Origin: JAFGIT01 sp016929465 [NCBI: Candidatus Coatesbacteria bacterium] | GTDB taxonomy: Bacteria > B130-G9 | Direction: 5' to 3' | Assembly: GCA_016929465.1 (NCBI GenBank) | Contig: JAFGIT010000263.1 | Span: 1-6,869, forward strand | DNA: 6,869 nt | Shown: in pieces, positions 1 through 6,537 of the stretch | How the letters are laid out: every line of letters begins with the position of its first letter | How positions within the stretch are numbered: position 1 is the first letter of the stretch | Position numbers and translations under genes: made by a program | Notes under the pieces: generated by a model | The model's database searches: none | What the model was told of the DNA's origin: nothing | What the model saw: only the letters and a program-made list of their open reading frames with translations

Positions 1-28
1 AGTAAAATGGTTCATTATTTCGTGCCAT
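1..28 (-). CDS. Possible 5' end of a leftward gene running off the window
   Basis: On the minus strand an ATG at 28-26 opens a frame that stays open to the window edge for nine codons (MARNNEPFY). A GGAG (36-33) lies four bases upstream, which is a plausible ribosome-binding site. Nine residues are too few to name a family. The frame could be chance. The plus strand is also open at the left edge in two frames, ending at 66 and at 163, so the 3' end of a rightward gene is an alternative. This is a weak call. Confidence 0.2.
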
Positions 29-52
29 GGTACTCCGGTGCGGATGCTGCTG

Positions 53-147
53 CTGCGAAAGGCTGAGAGGCGAATGGTCTCCAAGCCCTTCAGGTATGCT
101 TCTGGGGAGTGTTTCGGGCTAGAGCCAGGCTCTGAGGCCTTTCGCAG
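53..147. repeat. Inverted repeat, 11-bp arms, possible structured RNA element
   Basis: CTGCGAAAGGC (53-63) is the exact reverse complement of GCCTTTCGCAG (137-147), with 73 bases between. Inside lie further complementary pieces, AGCCC (about 89-93) with GGGCT (117-121), and the short palindrome at 121-133 that partly competes with it. A rough count (389 squared, over 2, over 4 to the 11th) gives about 0.02 expected 11-bp inverted repeats in a stretch this long, so chance is unlikely but not excluded. Read on the minus strand, the structure would sit in the leader of the candidate gene starting at 28. I do not recognise a riboswitch class, integron attC site or insertion-sequence end. Confidence 0.4.
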
Positions 148-325
148 TCAGCGTGTAGGTTGAGGCAATTCGCGAGTATAATCCCTGATAGGCAAATCCC
201 AGTTAGATTGTATTGTATGAGTCTGCGCCGATTATGGGTGTTGAAGGCACGAGTAGGGGAATCTCGGATGACCGGGCTCGCGGAATTCCCCGAGGCTCGG
301 GCCGCCGCGCGCAGGGCAATTGTCA

Positions 326-361
326 GGAAGGCACCGTGGCAATATAACCACAGTGCCTTCC
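326..361 (-). terminator. Strong hairpin downstream of the leftward operon, terminator-like
   Basis: GGAAGGCAC (326-334) pairs with GTGCCTTCC (353-361). A single C/A mismatch follows, then GTGG (336-339) pairs with CCAC (348-351) around an eight-base loop. This gives 13 base pairs, 28 bases past the TAG stop of the DUF4340 gene, where the operon's transcript should end. No T-run follows on either strand (minus strand continues TGACAATTG), so it is not a textbook intrinsic terminator. It may instead protect the mRNA 3' end or act with Rho. Confidence 0.5.
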
Positions 362-389
362 GAATTCGATCAATCCAAATATTGAGAGG

Positions 390-1400
390 CTATTTAGGTG
401 GCTTTCTTGGAGGCATGGCCGGCATTTTCGGCGACTTATCCGGCTTCTTCTCCTCGATGCCCAACGCCTGTTTGAGCGGCTTGGTCATCCGGTCCACTTG
501 ATACTTGCTGATGTAGAATACGGTATCCTTGCCCTCTCGTTGGACGAAATACTGGGCTTTGCTCTTCTCGCCACACACTTTTAGCGTGTAGGCCTCGCCG
601 TCATCGGTGGTGACGGTGATGGTCCACTTGGGCTTATCTAGCTCGAACTTGTCCTGGTCCTTTTCCTCGCCAAATCCCGATGCCCTGAGTTTTGCAAGAC
701 CGGACGGAGCTCGCTCGATGTCGTCGGGAGTGACTTCCTTCGCATCGGCAGGCTCAATGGTACTCCATGTCCCTTGCTCGCTCTTCTCGAATAGGGCAGA
801 GCCCTCCTCGCCGGTCACAGCGTATCTCGTTATCTTCGCCTCATCCACGTCGAAGATGAGCTTCTCACGCCAGTCGCCGCCGGGCCGCTTGAACATGTGG
901 CTCATCATCTGGCGCACAAGGCGGACCTCATCTTGTCCCGCGACGCGTATATTCGTGCTGAAGAAGTCTTGCACGGCTTTCCCAACGAAGAAATGTGCGA
1001 GTTCATTGTCATTCTTGTCGAGTATCGTGACTTCGGTGCCCAATTTATCATCGACCTCGTAGATCGCCTGCTTCTCTGGGTTGCGTGAGACAACTGAGCC
1101 CCTGTCCAGCTTATCGAGTGCATCCAGCATCCGCTGAATCGCCTGGGCGTCCGCTGGGTAGTTGTCCTGGTCGGGAACCACCCATGTCCCAGTGTCATCC
1201 CTCGCGATAGCAGTCTCCGCGCCGAGAGACTTGATCTTAATTGAGGCAATTTCATCGGTATTGAGCGAAGGAAAAAGCTTCGCCTGGTCCGAATCCGCCG
1301 GAGGTCTTTCCGCCGGCTTATTCGACTGGTGTGCCATAAAGGCAAAGACAGACAGAACACCAAGAATGATTAGCAGAATAATTAGCTGTTTCGCGCGCAC
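390..1400 (-). CDS. DUF4340 domain-containing membrane-anchored protein, last gene of Gld-like ABC operon
   Basis: This 336-residue protein matches the DUF4340 family. Members are anchored by one N-terminal helix, expose a large domain outside the cytoplasmic membrane and are usually encoded beside GldA/F/G-type ABC genes; their biochemical role is not established. One hydrophobic segment is visible at residues 5-23 after a short basic start (MRAKQ). The rest is soluble, with one Cys (276). Two segments look alike: GTWVV at 71-75 with ADAQAIQRMLDALDKL (83-98), and GTWST at 210-214 with ADAKEVTPDDIERAPSGLAKL (218-238). This suggests an internal duplication. The C-terminus (317-336) is a Lys/Pro-rich low-complexity tail. 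The start is GTG at 1400-1398, immediately after the TAG of the upstream gene, with GAGGG eight bases before it, so translation is probably coupled. The family call rests on recognition of sequence pattern and context. Confidence 0.85.
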   Translation of the reverse strand: MRAKQLIILLIILGVLSVFAFMAHQSNKPAERPPADSDQAKLFPSLNTDEIASIKIKSLGAETAIARDDTGTWVVPDQDNYPADAQAIQRMLDALDKLDRGSVVSRNPEKQAIYEVDDKLGTEVTILDKNDNELAHFFVGKAVQDFFSTNIRVAGQDEVRLVRQMMSHMFKRPGGDWREKLIFDVDEAKITRYAVTGEEGSALFEKSEQGTWSTIEPADAKEVTPDDIERAPSGLAKLRASGFGEEKDQDKFELDKPKWTITVTTDDGEAYTLKVCGEKSKAQYFVQREGKDTVFYISKYQVDRMTKPLKQALGIEEKKPDKSPKMPAMPPRKPPK

Positions 1401-2987
1401 CTACAATGCCCTCTTTCTCTTCTTTCTGATGAAATATCGAACCAAGCCAAAAACAGCCACGAGTGCCGGGATGCCAAGCATGTTGCCATACTTGATCCAT
1501 GCCTTGCTGCCCTCGGAGACCTCCCCGAGCGACCGCTCCGCGGCTCCTCTTGTTCTGATATCAACCAGTCCATGACCCAGCGTCATGACGTCGATTAGGT
1601 TTTGCACGAACATGTCGTTCTTACGATATCGAGTTAAGAACTCGTCACTGATCATGAACGAGTTCCCGACGACCACGATCTTCGTTGGCTGGCTCTCAGC
1701 GATGACCTCTTCGTCTTTCCGATGAGGACGCGCTGACTCGTTGTCGGGCTTTGGAGCCTCCTGACCCGCGAACAAGCTTTTGAATACACCCGAGCCTTGA
1801 ACTGCGAGCTCATAGCTGCCCTGTGCGGTTCTCTCGAACCTCTGCTGCGGGCTCAGGTCGAATTCCCCTGCCTGCAGCCACGAATCCTCGGAAGACCGGG
1901 CCAGCACGCTGTACTTCACTCCCGAGTTATCGCCCTCGACCAATCCGATTGAGCTTGTCCAGGGGAAGATGACCGCCGAAAGCTGCTTCACAGCAGGGCT
2001 CTCGTCCGAGAGACCATCTGGACCGACCTTCACCCAGAAGCCGTAAGGCGTCTGGAATTGCATGAACCTGCCCGAACTGAAAGCTGCCATCGCGCAGTGG
2101 CGGGGACCCTCAATCACGAGGTTCTCATTCACCTTGAAACCATAGTTCTCGAGGAGATCATTGACATTCGATGCCGCCGGCTTCGCACCGAGCTGGCCCC
2201 GCTCGCGAGCTATCACATCCGTCATGAAGATGACATTCGTGCCTCGCATGATCGCCTGGTCAATCTGGAACTTCTCCCAATCCGTAAGCTCCTTGAAGCC
2301 CAGGACCAGCAGAGTATCGACTTTCTCCATTCCGCGCGGACCATTGAGGTCTATATCCTTCAAGTCGTAGATCTTCTGGAGCGACTCCTTTAGTTGAGAG
2401 TAGCTGTCATCGACCGTTACTCCCTCCGTCAGGGGAAGTATTCCGACGCTCTTGACCTCAGTCATGGTGACTTTGCCAATCCCCGAAGTGAGCTGATACT
2501 CCAGGTTCTCGGTTCCCTGGATTACAGGGATGACCTCTTTCTTGTTCTCGTAGAGAATAGCGAGACCAAGATAGACGGTCACGACCTCGGCCTTGTCCTT
2601 CTGATATACGTTCAGTTGGACGGGCGGGATGCCCATGAATTGAAGCTTCTGCTTCAGCTCATCGTCATCCTCGGGGTCGATGTACTCAACCTGGAGCTTC
2701 CCTCCCGAGTAGGCCTTATATTCATCGAGAAGGTCCTCGACCTGTGTGCGAAGAGGCATGACGTAGGTCGGGAGCTCTTTCGAGAAATAGAGCTGTATCG
2801 TGACAAGATCCTCGAGACCTCCGAGGACCTTCTTGGTTGCATCCGAGATCGTATATTGTTTGTCCTCTGTCAGGTCTGCTCGTGTGAAGTAGAGACTCGA
2901 GAGGTAATTCACCACGATCAAGATGCAGAGAATTATCAGCGAAGAAATGAAAACGGTAGCACCGTAGCTGGTTGTTCGCTTGGCCAT
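1401..2987 (-). CDS. GldG-like ABC transporter auxiliary protein
   Basis: This 528-residue protein has the layout of the GldG / ABC_transp_aux family. There is an N-terminal membrane helix at about residues 10-34, then the family's characteristic start of the extracytoplasmic domain (FTRADLTEDKQYTIS, 34-48). A long soluble region follows, and a C-terminal helix at about 501-520 ends in a basic tail (RKKRKRAL). Two segments are typical of the family's nucleotide-amidase-like fold: VDTLLVLGFKEL with the following helix and VIFM (213-245), and KIVVVGNSFMISDEF (426-440). GldG in Flavobacterium is needed with GldA and GldF for gliding; in non-gliding bacteria the role and substrate are unknown. 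Start ATG at 2987-2985 has GGAGG nine bases upstream (minus strand), and the gene follows the permease by 28 bases. Its stop abuts the DUF4340 start. No frameshift or internal stop is seen. Confidence 0.88.
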   Translation of the reverse strand: MAKRTTSYGATVFISSLIILCILIVVNYLSSLYFTRADLTEDKQYTISDATKKVLGGLEDLVTIQLYFSKELPTYVMPLRTQVEDLLDEYKAYSGGKLQVEYIDPEDDDELKQKLQFMGIPPVQLNVYQKDKAEVVTVYLGLAILYENKKEVIPVIQGTENLEYQLTSGIGKVTMTEVKSVGILPLTEGVTVDDSYSQLKESLQKIYDLKDIDLNGPRGMEKVDTLLVLGFKELTDWEKFQIDQAIMRGTNVIFMTDVIARERGQLGAKPAASNVNDLLENYGFKVNENLVIEGPRHCAMAAFSSGRFMQFQTPYGFWVKVGPDGLSDESPAVKQLSAVIFPWTSSIGLVEGDNSGVKYSVLARSSEDSWLQAGEFDLSPQQRFERTAQGSYELAVQGSGVFKSLFAGQEAPKPDNESARPHRKDEEVIAESQPTKIVVVGNSFMISDEFLTRYRKNDMFVQNLIDVMTLGHGLVDIRTRGAAERSLGEVSEGSKAWIKYGNMLGIPALVAVFGLVRYFIRKKRKRAL

Positions 2988-3015
2988 CAGTTCCTACCTC
3001 CAATACCGTCAATCA

Positions 3016-3732
3016 TCATGCCCATTTTCGACTTTCGACCCCCTTCACATTGAGATAAAGGAAGAAGCCAATGACCGTCAGGTAGTAGATCAGGTCCCGC
3101 GAGTCTATCACCCCCCGGCCTATGCTCTCGAAGTGCGAGCCGAGACCGATGAACTCCAACAACCCCACAAGCGAAGCGGGGGCCAGGAAGACCACGATGC
3201 TCTCTCCGACTATCCAGAGACCGAAGCAGACGAAGAAGCTGATGATCGCCGCTATGATCTGGTTCTGTGTCAAACTAGAGATGAATAGCCCGATCGATAG
3301 GTATGCCGCTCCCATCAGAAACGCGCCAAGGTAACCGCCTATGACGGGGCCCCAGTCCATATTGCCAAGACTGGAGACGTTGATGGCGAGTGGCAGTGAG
3401 AGAACGAGCATCGAGACCAATAGGAATAGACTAGAGAAGAACTTGCCTAATACCGCCTCCCAATCCTTCAGTGGCATCGTCATCAAGAGCTCTAGAGTGT
3501 TGAGCTTCTTCTCCTCAGCCCAGAGCCGCATCGTAATCAATGGCGCGAAGACCATGAATAACCAGGGCAACATCGAGAAATACATCCGCATCGAAGCGGA
3601 GTTCGCCATGAAGAAGCTCCTGAAGAAGAGCCAGTTAGCAAACCCCACGAACAGGATTATCACGATGTACGCCATCGGAGAGTTGAAATATGAGCGAAGC
3701 TCCTTCTGGAATACCGCGATTACATTTTTCAT
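3016..3732 (-). CDS. ABC-2 type permease, GldF-like
   Basis: This 238-residue integral membrane protein is the transmembrane subunit of the ABC module. Six hydrophobic segments are visible at about residues 21-41, 52-68, 97-119, 130-152, 157-178 and 213-229, the number expected for an ABC-2 half transporter. Family hallmarks are the amphipathic N-terminus (VFQKELRSYFNSPMAY, 7-22) and the conserved cytoplasmic stretch MRLWAEEKKLNTLELLMTMP (68-87), which is the probable coupling region that contacts the ATPase. Length is normal for GldF-type permeases. The ATG (3732-3730) overlaps the ATPase stop in an ATGA arrangement, and GGGAGG lies four bases upstream, so the two subunits should be made in a coupled way. 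The transported substrate cannot be read from the sequence. Confidence 0.9.
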   Translation of the reverse strand: MKNVIAVFQKELRSYFNSPMAYIVIILFVGFANWLFFRSFFMANSASMRMYFSMLPWLFMVFAPLITMRLWAEEKKLNTLELLMTMPLKDWEAVLGKFFSSLFLLVSMLVLSLPLAINVSSLGNMDWGPVIGGYLGAFLMGAAYLSIGLFISSLTQNQIIAAIISFFVCFGLWIVGESIVVFLAPASLVGLLEFIGLGSHFESIGRGVIDSRDLIYYLTVIGFFLYLNVKGVESRKWA

Positions 3733-4676
3733 TCGGCCTCCCTCTCCTTCGTCGTAAGATGCAAGAACACGTCCTCGAGGCTCACCCGCTCGATCCTGAG
3801 CTCTGAGAGGCTATAGTTGTTCTCAACCACCATCTTGAACACTTCCTGGCCGATGTCGCCTTCTTGCTTCGCTTTCAGCACGAAGGTGGAAGGACTGGAA
3901 CCACCGCCGGTTATCACGCGGCAGCCGATCACGTTCTCCATCGCCTCGAGTCTCTCTCTGATCTCCGCGTCCTTGCCGTGGATCTTCGCGCGGACCGTGA
4001 TGTTGCCCTCGGTCGCGGTCGCAAGCTCCTCGGGAGTCCCGGAGGCTACCTTCTGACCTTCATTTATAATGAGGATCCGGTCGCAGGTCGCCGAGACCTC
4101 TGGCAGGATGTGCGAGCAGAGGATGATCGTTTTCTCCCGACCGATCCGCTTGATGAGCTCACGTATCTCTATGATCTGACCCGGGTCGAGACCGGTCGTG
4201 GGCTCGTCGAGTATCAGGATATCCGGGTCGTGTATCAGGGATTGCGCGAGACCGACGCGCTGCCTGTAACCCTTCGATAATGTGCCGATGTCCTTGCCGA
4301 GGACCTTCTCGAGTCCGCAAGCATCGGTTATCTTCTTGATCCGCTCGCGGCGAACATTACTTGGAATCCCACGAACCTGTGCGACGAATGACAGGTAATC
4401 TGTCACGTCCATGTCGAGATAGAGGGGCGCGCTCTCGGGCAGGTAACCGATACGCTCTCTCACCTTGAATGAATCGGTGAGAGTGTCGTGGCCGGCCACC
4501 TTTACTATCCCATCAGAGGCAGGCATGTAGCACGTGATGATACGCATCATCGTGGTCTTGCCCGCGCCATTGGGACCCAAGAAACCCAGGACCTCACCCT
4601 TCTTGACCTCGAACGACAGGTTGTTCACCGCAATCGTGGGGCCAAACCTCTTAGTAACGCCTTTGACCTCAATCAT
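3729..4676 (-). CDS. ABC transporter ATP-binding protein, GldA/CcmA-type
   Basis: This 315-residue cytoplasmic ATPase powers the adjacent permease. All nucleotide-binding motifs are intact: Walker A GPNGAGKTT (34-42), Q-loop region GYLPES (77-82), signature LSKGYRQR (133-140), Walker B LILDEPT (154-160), D-loop GLDP (162-165) and H-loop SH (188-189). The Q-loop position appears to carry Glu instead of Gln, as is common in DrrA/CcmA-like exporters. Residues about 220-315 form the C-terminal extension seen in this subfamily. Start: ATG at 4676-4674 gives MIEVKGVTKRFG, the usual family N-terminus. The frame is open back to 4778, but that extension covers the promoter at 4751-4778 and resembles no ABC protein. 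A modest GGAG lies 12 bases upstream. First gene of the operon; the gene ends in the ATGA overlap with the permease. Confidence 0.95.
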   Translation of the reverse strand: MIEVKGVTKRFGPTIAVNNLSFEVKKGEVLGFLGPNGAGKTTMMRIITCYMPASDGIVKVAGHDTLTDSFKVRERIGYLPESAPLYLDMDVTDYLSFVAQVRGIPSNVRRERIKKITDACGLEKVLGKDIGTLSKGYRQRVGLAQSLIHDPDILILDEPTTGLDPGQIIEIRELIKRIGREKTIILCSHILPEVSATCDRILIINEGQKVASGTPEELATATEGNITVRAKIHGKDAEIRERLEAMENVIGCRVITGGGSSPSTFVLKAKQEGDIGQEVFKMVVENNYSLSELRIERVSLEDVFLHLTTKEREAE

Positions 4677-4750
4677 ACTGCAATGTCGCTCCGTCTGATA
4701 GCTTCTTGTACTAAGACAATTAGAAACGGGAGGTATCCCACCATACCGCG

Positions 4751-4778
4751 AATATACAAAGCAAAGACTGCCTGTCAA
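4751..4778 (-). promoter_or_regulatory. Sigma-70-type promoter of the leftward ABC operon
   Basis: On the minus strand TTGACA (4778-4773) is a perfect -35 box, followed by a 16-base spacer and TATATT (4756-4751), five of six matches to the -10 consensus. Transcription would start near 4744 and give a leader of about 68 bases before the ATG at 4676. The position just upstream of the first gene, in the divergent intergenic region, fits well. Confidence 0.7.
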
Positions 4779-4926
4779 GGATTCGCGCCGAGATTCCAGC
4801 CCATTTCAGAGCTTTGATCTATAGCATCGAATCGATAACAGAATTCGGAGCAGGGTGGTTCCCATTCGACCCCAACTTGGCAGACTAGCCTTTACTGGTT
4901 TGAACGATGGTGTAGTATTGCTGACC

Positions 4927-6336
4927 ATGAAGAGAAGAATAGCCAGATATATTGGAGGTCCATCAGGACACTGTTTGCTGCTGGTGTTGACCATGGCCAT
5001 CGCCGTCTCGCTCTTCTCAGGTTCTTTGGCTGAAGAACCCTTAAGTGCACGCAGCGTGCGTGAAACGCCCGCTGTGATGGCGGTGCGGGCGGCGAGGGAC
5101 GCAGTTGTGAACATCAGCACAGAGCGGATCGTTGAGCGCTCCTACCTGTTCGGGGACGAGATGTTCGAGCGCCTGTTCAGGCACGCTCCGCTACGACGGA
5201 CAGAGAAGGAGACGAACCTCGGCTCGGGTGTCATAATTGATAACAAGAACCATGTCCTCACCAACGCACACGTTGTCCGGAAGGCGTCTCGCATATCGAT
5301 CAAAACCGCCGATGGCAACGTCTTTGAGGCGAAACTTATCGGCTGGGACGTGCGGTCCGATATCGCGGTCCTCGAGATCGACAGCAAAGAGCCGCTGCCG
5401 CACGCGAAGATCGGGACCGCAAAGGACCTGATGATCGCGGAGACGGTCATCGCAATCGGCAATCCTTACGGCTATTCTCACACCGTCACGACCGGCGTAG
5501 TTTCCGCCATAAACCGCGATATGGAGGTCGGATCAGGCCAGGGAGAGGTGCTGTATGACCTGATCCAGACAGATGCTGCAATCAATCCGGGCAATTCTGG
5601 TGGGCCGCTCATAAACCTTGCGGGGGAGGTAGTCGGGATAAACACCGCCATCCTCGATGCCGCAGAGGGGATGGGCTTCGCAACTCCCATAGACCGCGCG
5701 ATGCGAGTGGTGGAGGACCTTATCTCATACGGGGAAGTGCATATCCCATGGCTCGGTATCTCGACTGAGACGATGGAAATGCCTGAGATACGATCGATTT
5801 CCACCCCCGACGAGGAGGTCACCGCGGTCGTTGTCACTTTCGTGTTCGGGCAGGGACCAGCAAATGGCTTCATCGAGACGGGCGACCTCATCCCTAAGAT
5901 AGGCGATACGAAGATCAGCAACGCCAGGGAGTTCCGATCCAGACTCAAGGATTACAAGGCAACTGACGAGATCCCGCTGACTATCAACCGTGGTGACAAA
6001 TCGCTCCAGGTCAGGATTCGAGCCACGAAATTCCCGCTCGACCAGGCACAACTCCTGTGTTACGAGTGGCTCGGCTTCTGGGCAGACGAAATAGACCTGA
6101 ATGCGAACAGGCCGAGTCCCGGAAAGAATCCGTTCATCGCCGTTGTAAAGGTCAGGAAGAAGAGCCCAGCTGACAAGGCCGGCCTTCAGGAAAAGGACCT
6201 TCTCCTACAAATCAACGACTCCACAATCCACACCCTCGATGAGTTCCAGAAGGCGATCATGTCCGCAAGCGGACGCGGAGGCATCTATATCGAGATTCGG
6301 AGGGGGGCGCTTTATCTCAGGGGGACAATCCCTTAA
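4927..6336 (+). CDS. htrA: HtrA/Deg-like periplasmic serine protease with two PDZ domains
   Basis: An exported, ATP-independent serine protease of family S1C that degrades or refolds damaged envelope proteins. From the ATG at 4927 the product has 469 residues. It starts with a signal peptide: MKRR, a hydrophobic core around LLLVLTMAIAVSLF (residues 17-30) and a likely cut after SLA (near 35). The trypsin-like domain carries His115 (TNAHVV), Asp145 (RSDIAVLEI) and Ser224 (GNSGGPL). PDZ1 spans about 262-357 and PDZ2 about 380-466; the segments leading into both contain WLG. PDZ2 has the classic SPADKAGLQEKD motif, while PDZ1 has a degenerate one (GPANGFIETGD). Length is normal for DegP/DegQ. 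The frame also opens at a GTG at 4855 with GGAG four bases upstream, but that adds 24 residues ahead of the signal peptide. No clear Shine-Dalgarno precedes 4927. Weak promoter candidates are TTTGAT-17-TAACAG (4813-4841) and TTTACT-16-TAGTAT (4891-4918), the latter implying an almost leaderless mRNA. Confidence 0.93.
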   Translation: MKRRIARYIGGPSGHCLLLVLTMAIAVSLFSGSLAEEPLSARSVRETPAVMAVRAARDAVVNISTERIVERSYLFGDEMFERLFRHAPLRRTEKETNLGSGVIIDNKNHVLTNAHVVRKASRISIKTADGNVFEAKLIGWDVRSDIAVLEIDSKEPLPHAKIGTAKDLMIAETVIAIGNPYGYSHTVTTGVVSAINRDMEVGSGQGEVLYDLIQTDAAINPGNSGGPLINLAGEVVGINTAILDAAEGMGFATPIDRAMRVVEDLISYGEVHIPWLGISTETMEMPEIRSISTPDEEVTAVVVTFVFGQGPANGFIETGDLIPKIGDTKISNAREFRSRLKDYKATDEIPLTINRGDKSLQVRIRATKFPLDQAQLLCYEWLGFWADEIDLNANRPSPGKNPFIAVVKVRKKSPADKAGLQEKDLLLQINDSTIHTLDEFQKAIMSASGRGGIYIEIRRGALYLRGTIP

Positions 6337-6337
6337 A

Positions 6338-6365
6338 GGGATGGGGGATAAGGGATGGGGGATGA
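6338..6365 (+). repeat. G-rich 14-bp tandem repeat, G-quadruplex motif, copy 1
   Basis: Two adjacent 14-base units, GGGATGGGGGATAA (6338-6351) and GGGATGGGGGATGA (6352-6365), differ at one base. The four G-runs (3, 5, 3 and 5 bases) are separated by loops of 2, 4 and 2 bases, which meets the usual intramolecular G-quadruplex pattern. It begins one base after the protease stop codon and contains the ATG (6355) of the truncated four-helix-bundle copy. Confidence 0.8.
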
Positions 6366-6537
6366 AAGCGCTAATGGACTGCGGTGCGATCTGAATGCTA
6401 GGACACGGGAATTTGCCCTTCGAGTCATTCGCCTCTACTCTCATTTACCCAATTCGACCGAGGCTCAAGTGATGGGCAAGCAACCTATCTTAAGGAAACA
6501 GATCTTGAGGGGATGGGGGATAAGGGATGGGGGATGA
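6355..6537 (+). pseudogene. Truncated copy of S23-type four-helix-bundle gene
   Basis: The frame encodes 60 residues. The first 43 match the start of the downstream four-helix-bundle protein at 36 positions (TREFALRVIRLYS, then LP.STEAQV.GKQ). It then diverges (PILRKQILRG) and reads out of frame through the second G-rich leader to a TGA at 6535-6537. It keeps only the first helix and lacks the RSG..VGA..RE core and the three remaining helices, so it should not fold as the family does. Differences from the intact copy are mostly synonymous, which suggests that it was once a working gene, later cut short by recombination. The end overlaps the downstream start codon (6527) by 11 bases, so it could still be translated as a short leader peptide. 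It begins 18 bases after the htrA stop. Confidence 0.7.
6510..6537 (+). repeat. G-rich 14-bp tandem repeat, G-quadruplex motif, copy 2
   Basis: The same two 14-base units as at 6338-6365 recur here unchanged, preceded by one further G (6509). G-runs at 6509-6512, 6515-6519, 6524-6526 and 6529-6533 again fit a G-quadruplex. The start codon of the intact four-helix-bundle gene (6527) lies between the third and fourth G-runs, so a folded structure would mask the start and any Shine-Dalgarno pairing by the neighbouring G-runs. Confidence 0.8.

Larger units (their letters stand above)
29..389. other. Intergenic region without a convincing gene
   Basis: No frame here gives a recognisable protein, and I see no tRNA or rRNA signature. 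The region contains an 11-bp inverted repeat (53-63/137-147), a small palindrome AGAGCC-A-GGCTCT (121-133), an isolated perfect TATAAT on the plus strand (177-182) without a good -35 box, and a strong hairpin (326-361) next to the end of the leftward operon. A plus-strand open frame starting at 160 crosses the hairpin and runs antisense into the DUF4340 gene. It resembles no family I know and is probably not a gene. Confidence 0.5.

Noticed and set aside
160-501. Plus-strand open frame of 113 codons over the left intergenic region
   Set aside because: It runs through the hairpin at 326-361 and into the antisense of the DUF4340 gene, has no ribosome-binding site and no recognisable family.
2394-3053. 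Long plus-strand open frame (219 codons) antisense to the GldG-like gene
   Set aside because: The minus-strand protein is a clear family member; the plus-strand product is a shadow with no family pattern. The same holds for the antisense frames at 607-1062, 3341-3757 and 3864-4280.
4677-4778. Upstream extension of the ABC ATPase start
   Set aside because: The extra 34 residues match no ABC protein and contain the promoter; the family start MIEVKGVTKRF at 4676 fits.
4855-4926. Upstream GTG start for the HtrA protease
   Set aside because: Although GGAG lies four bases before it, it would place 24 residues ahead of a good signal peptide. It remains an alternative, since 4927 has no clear ribosome-binding site.
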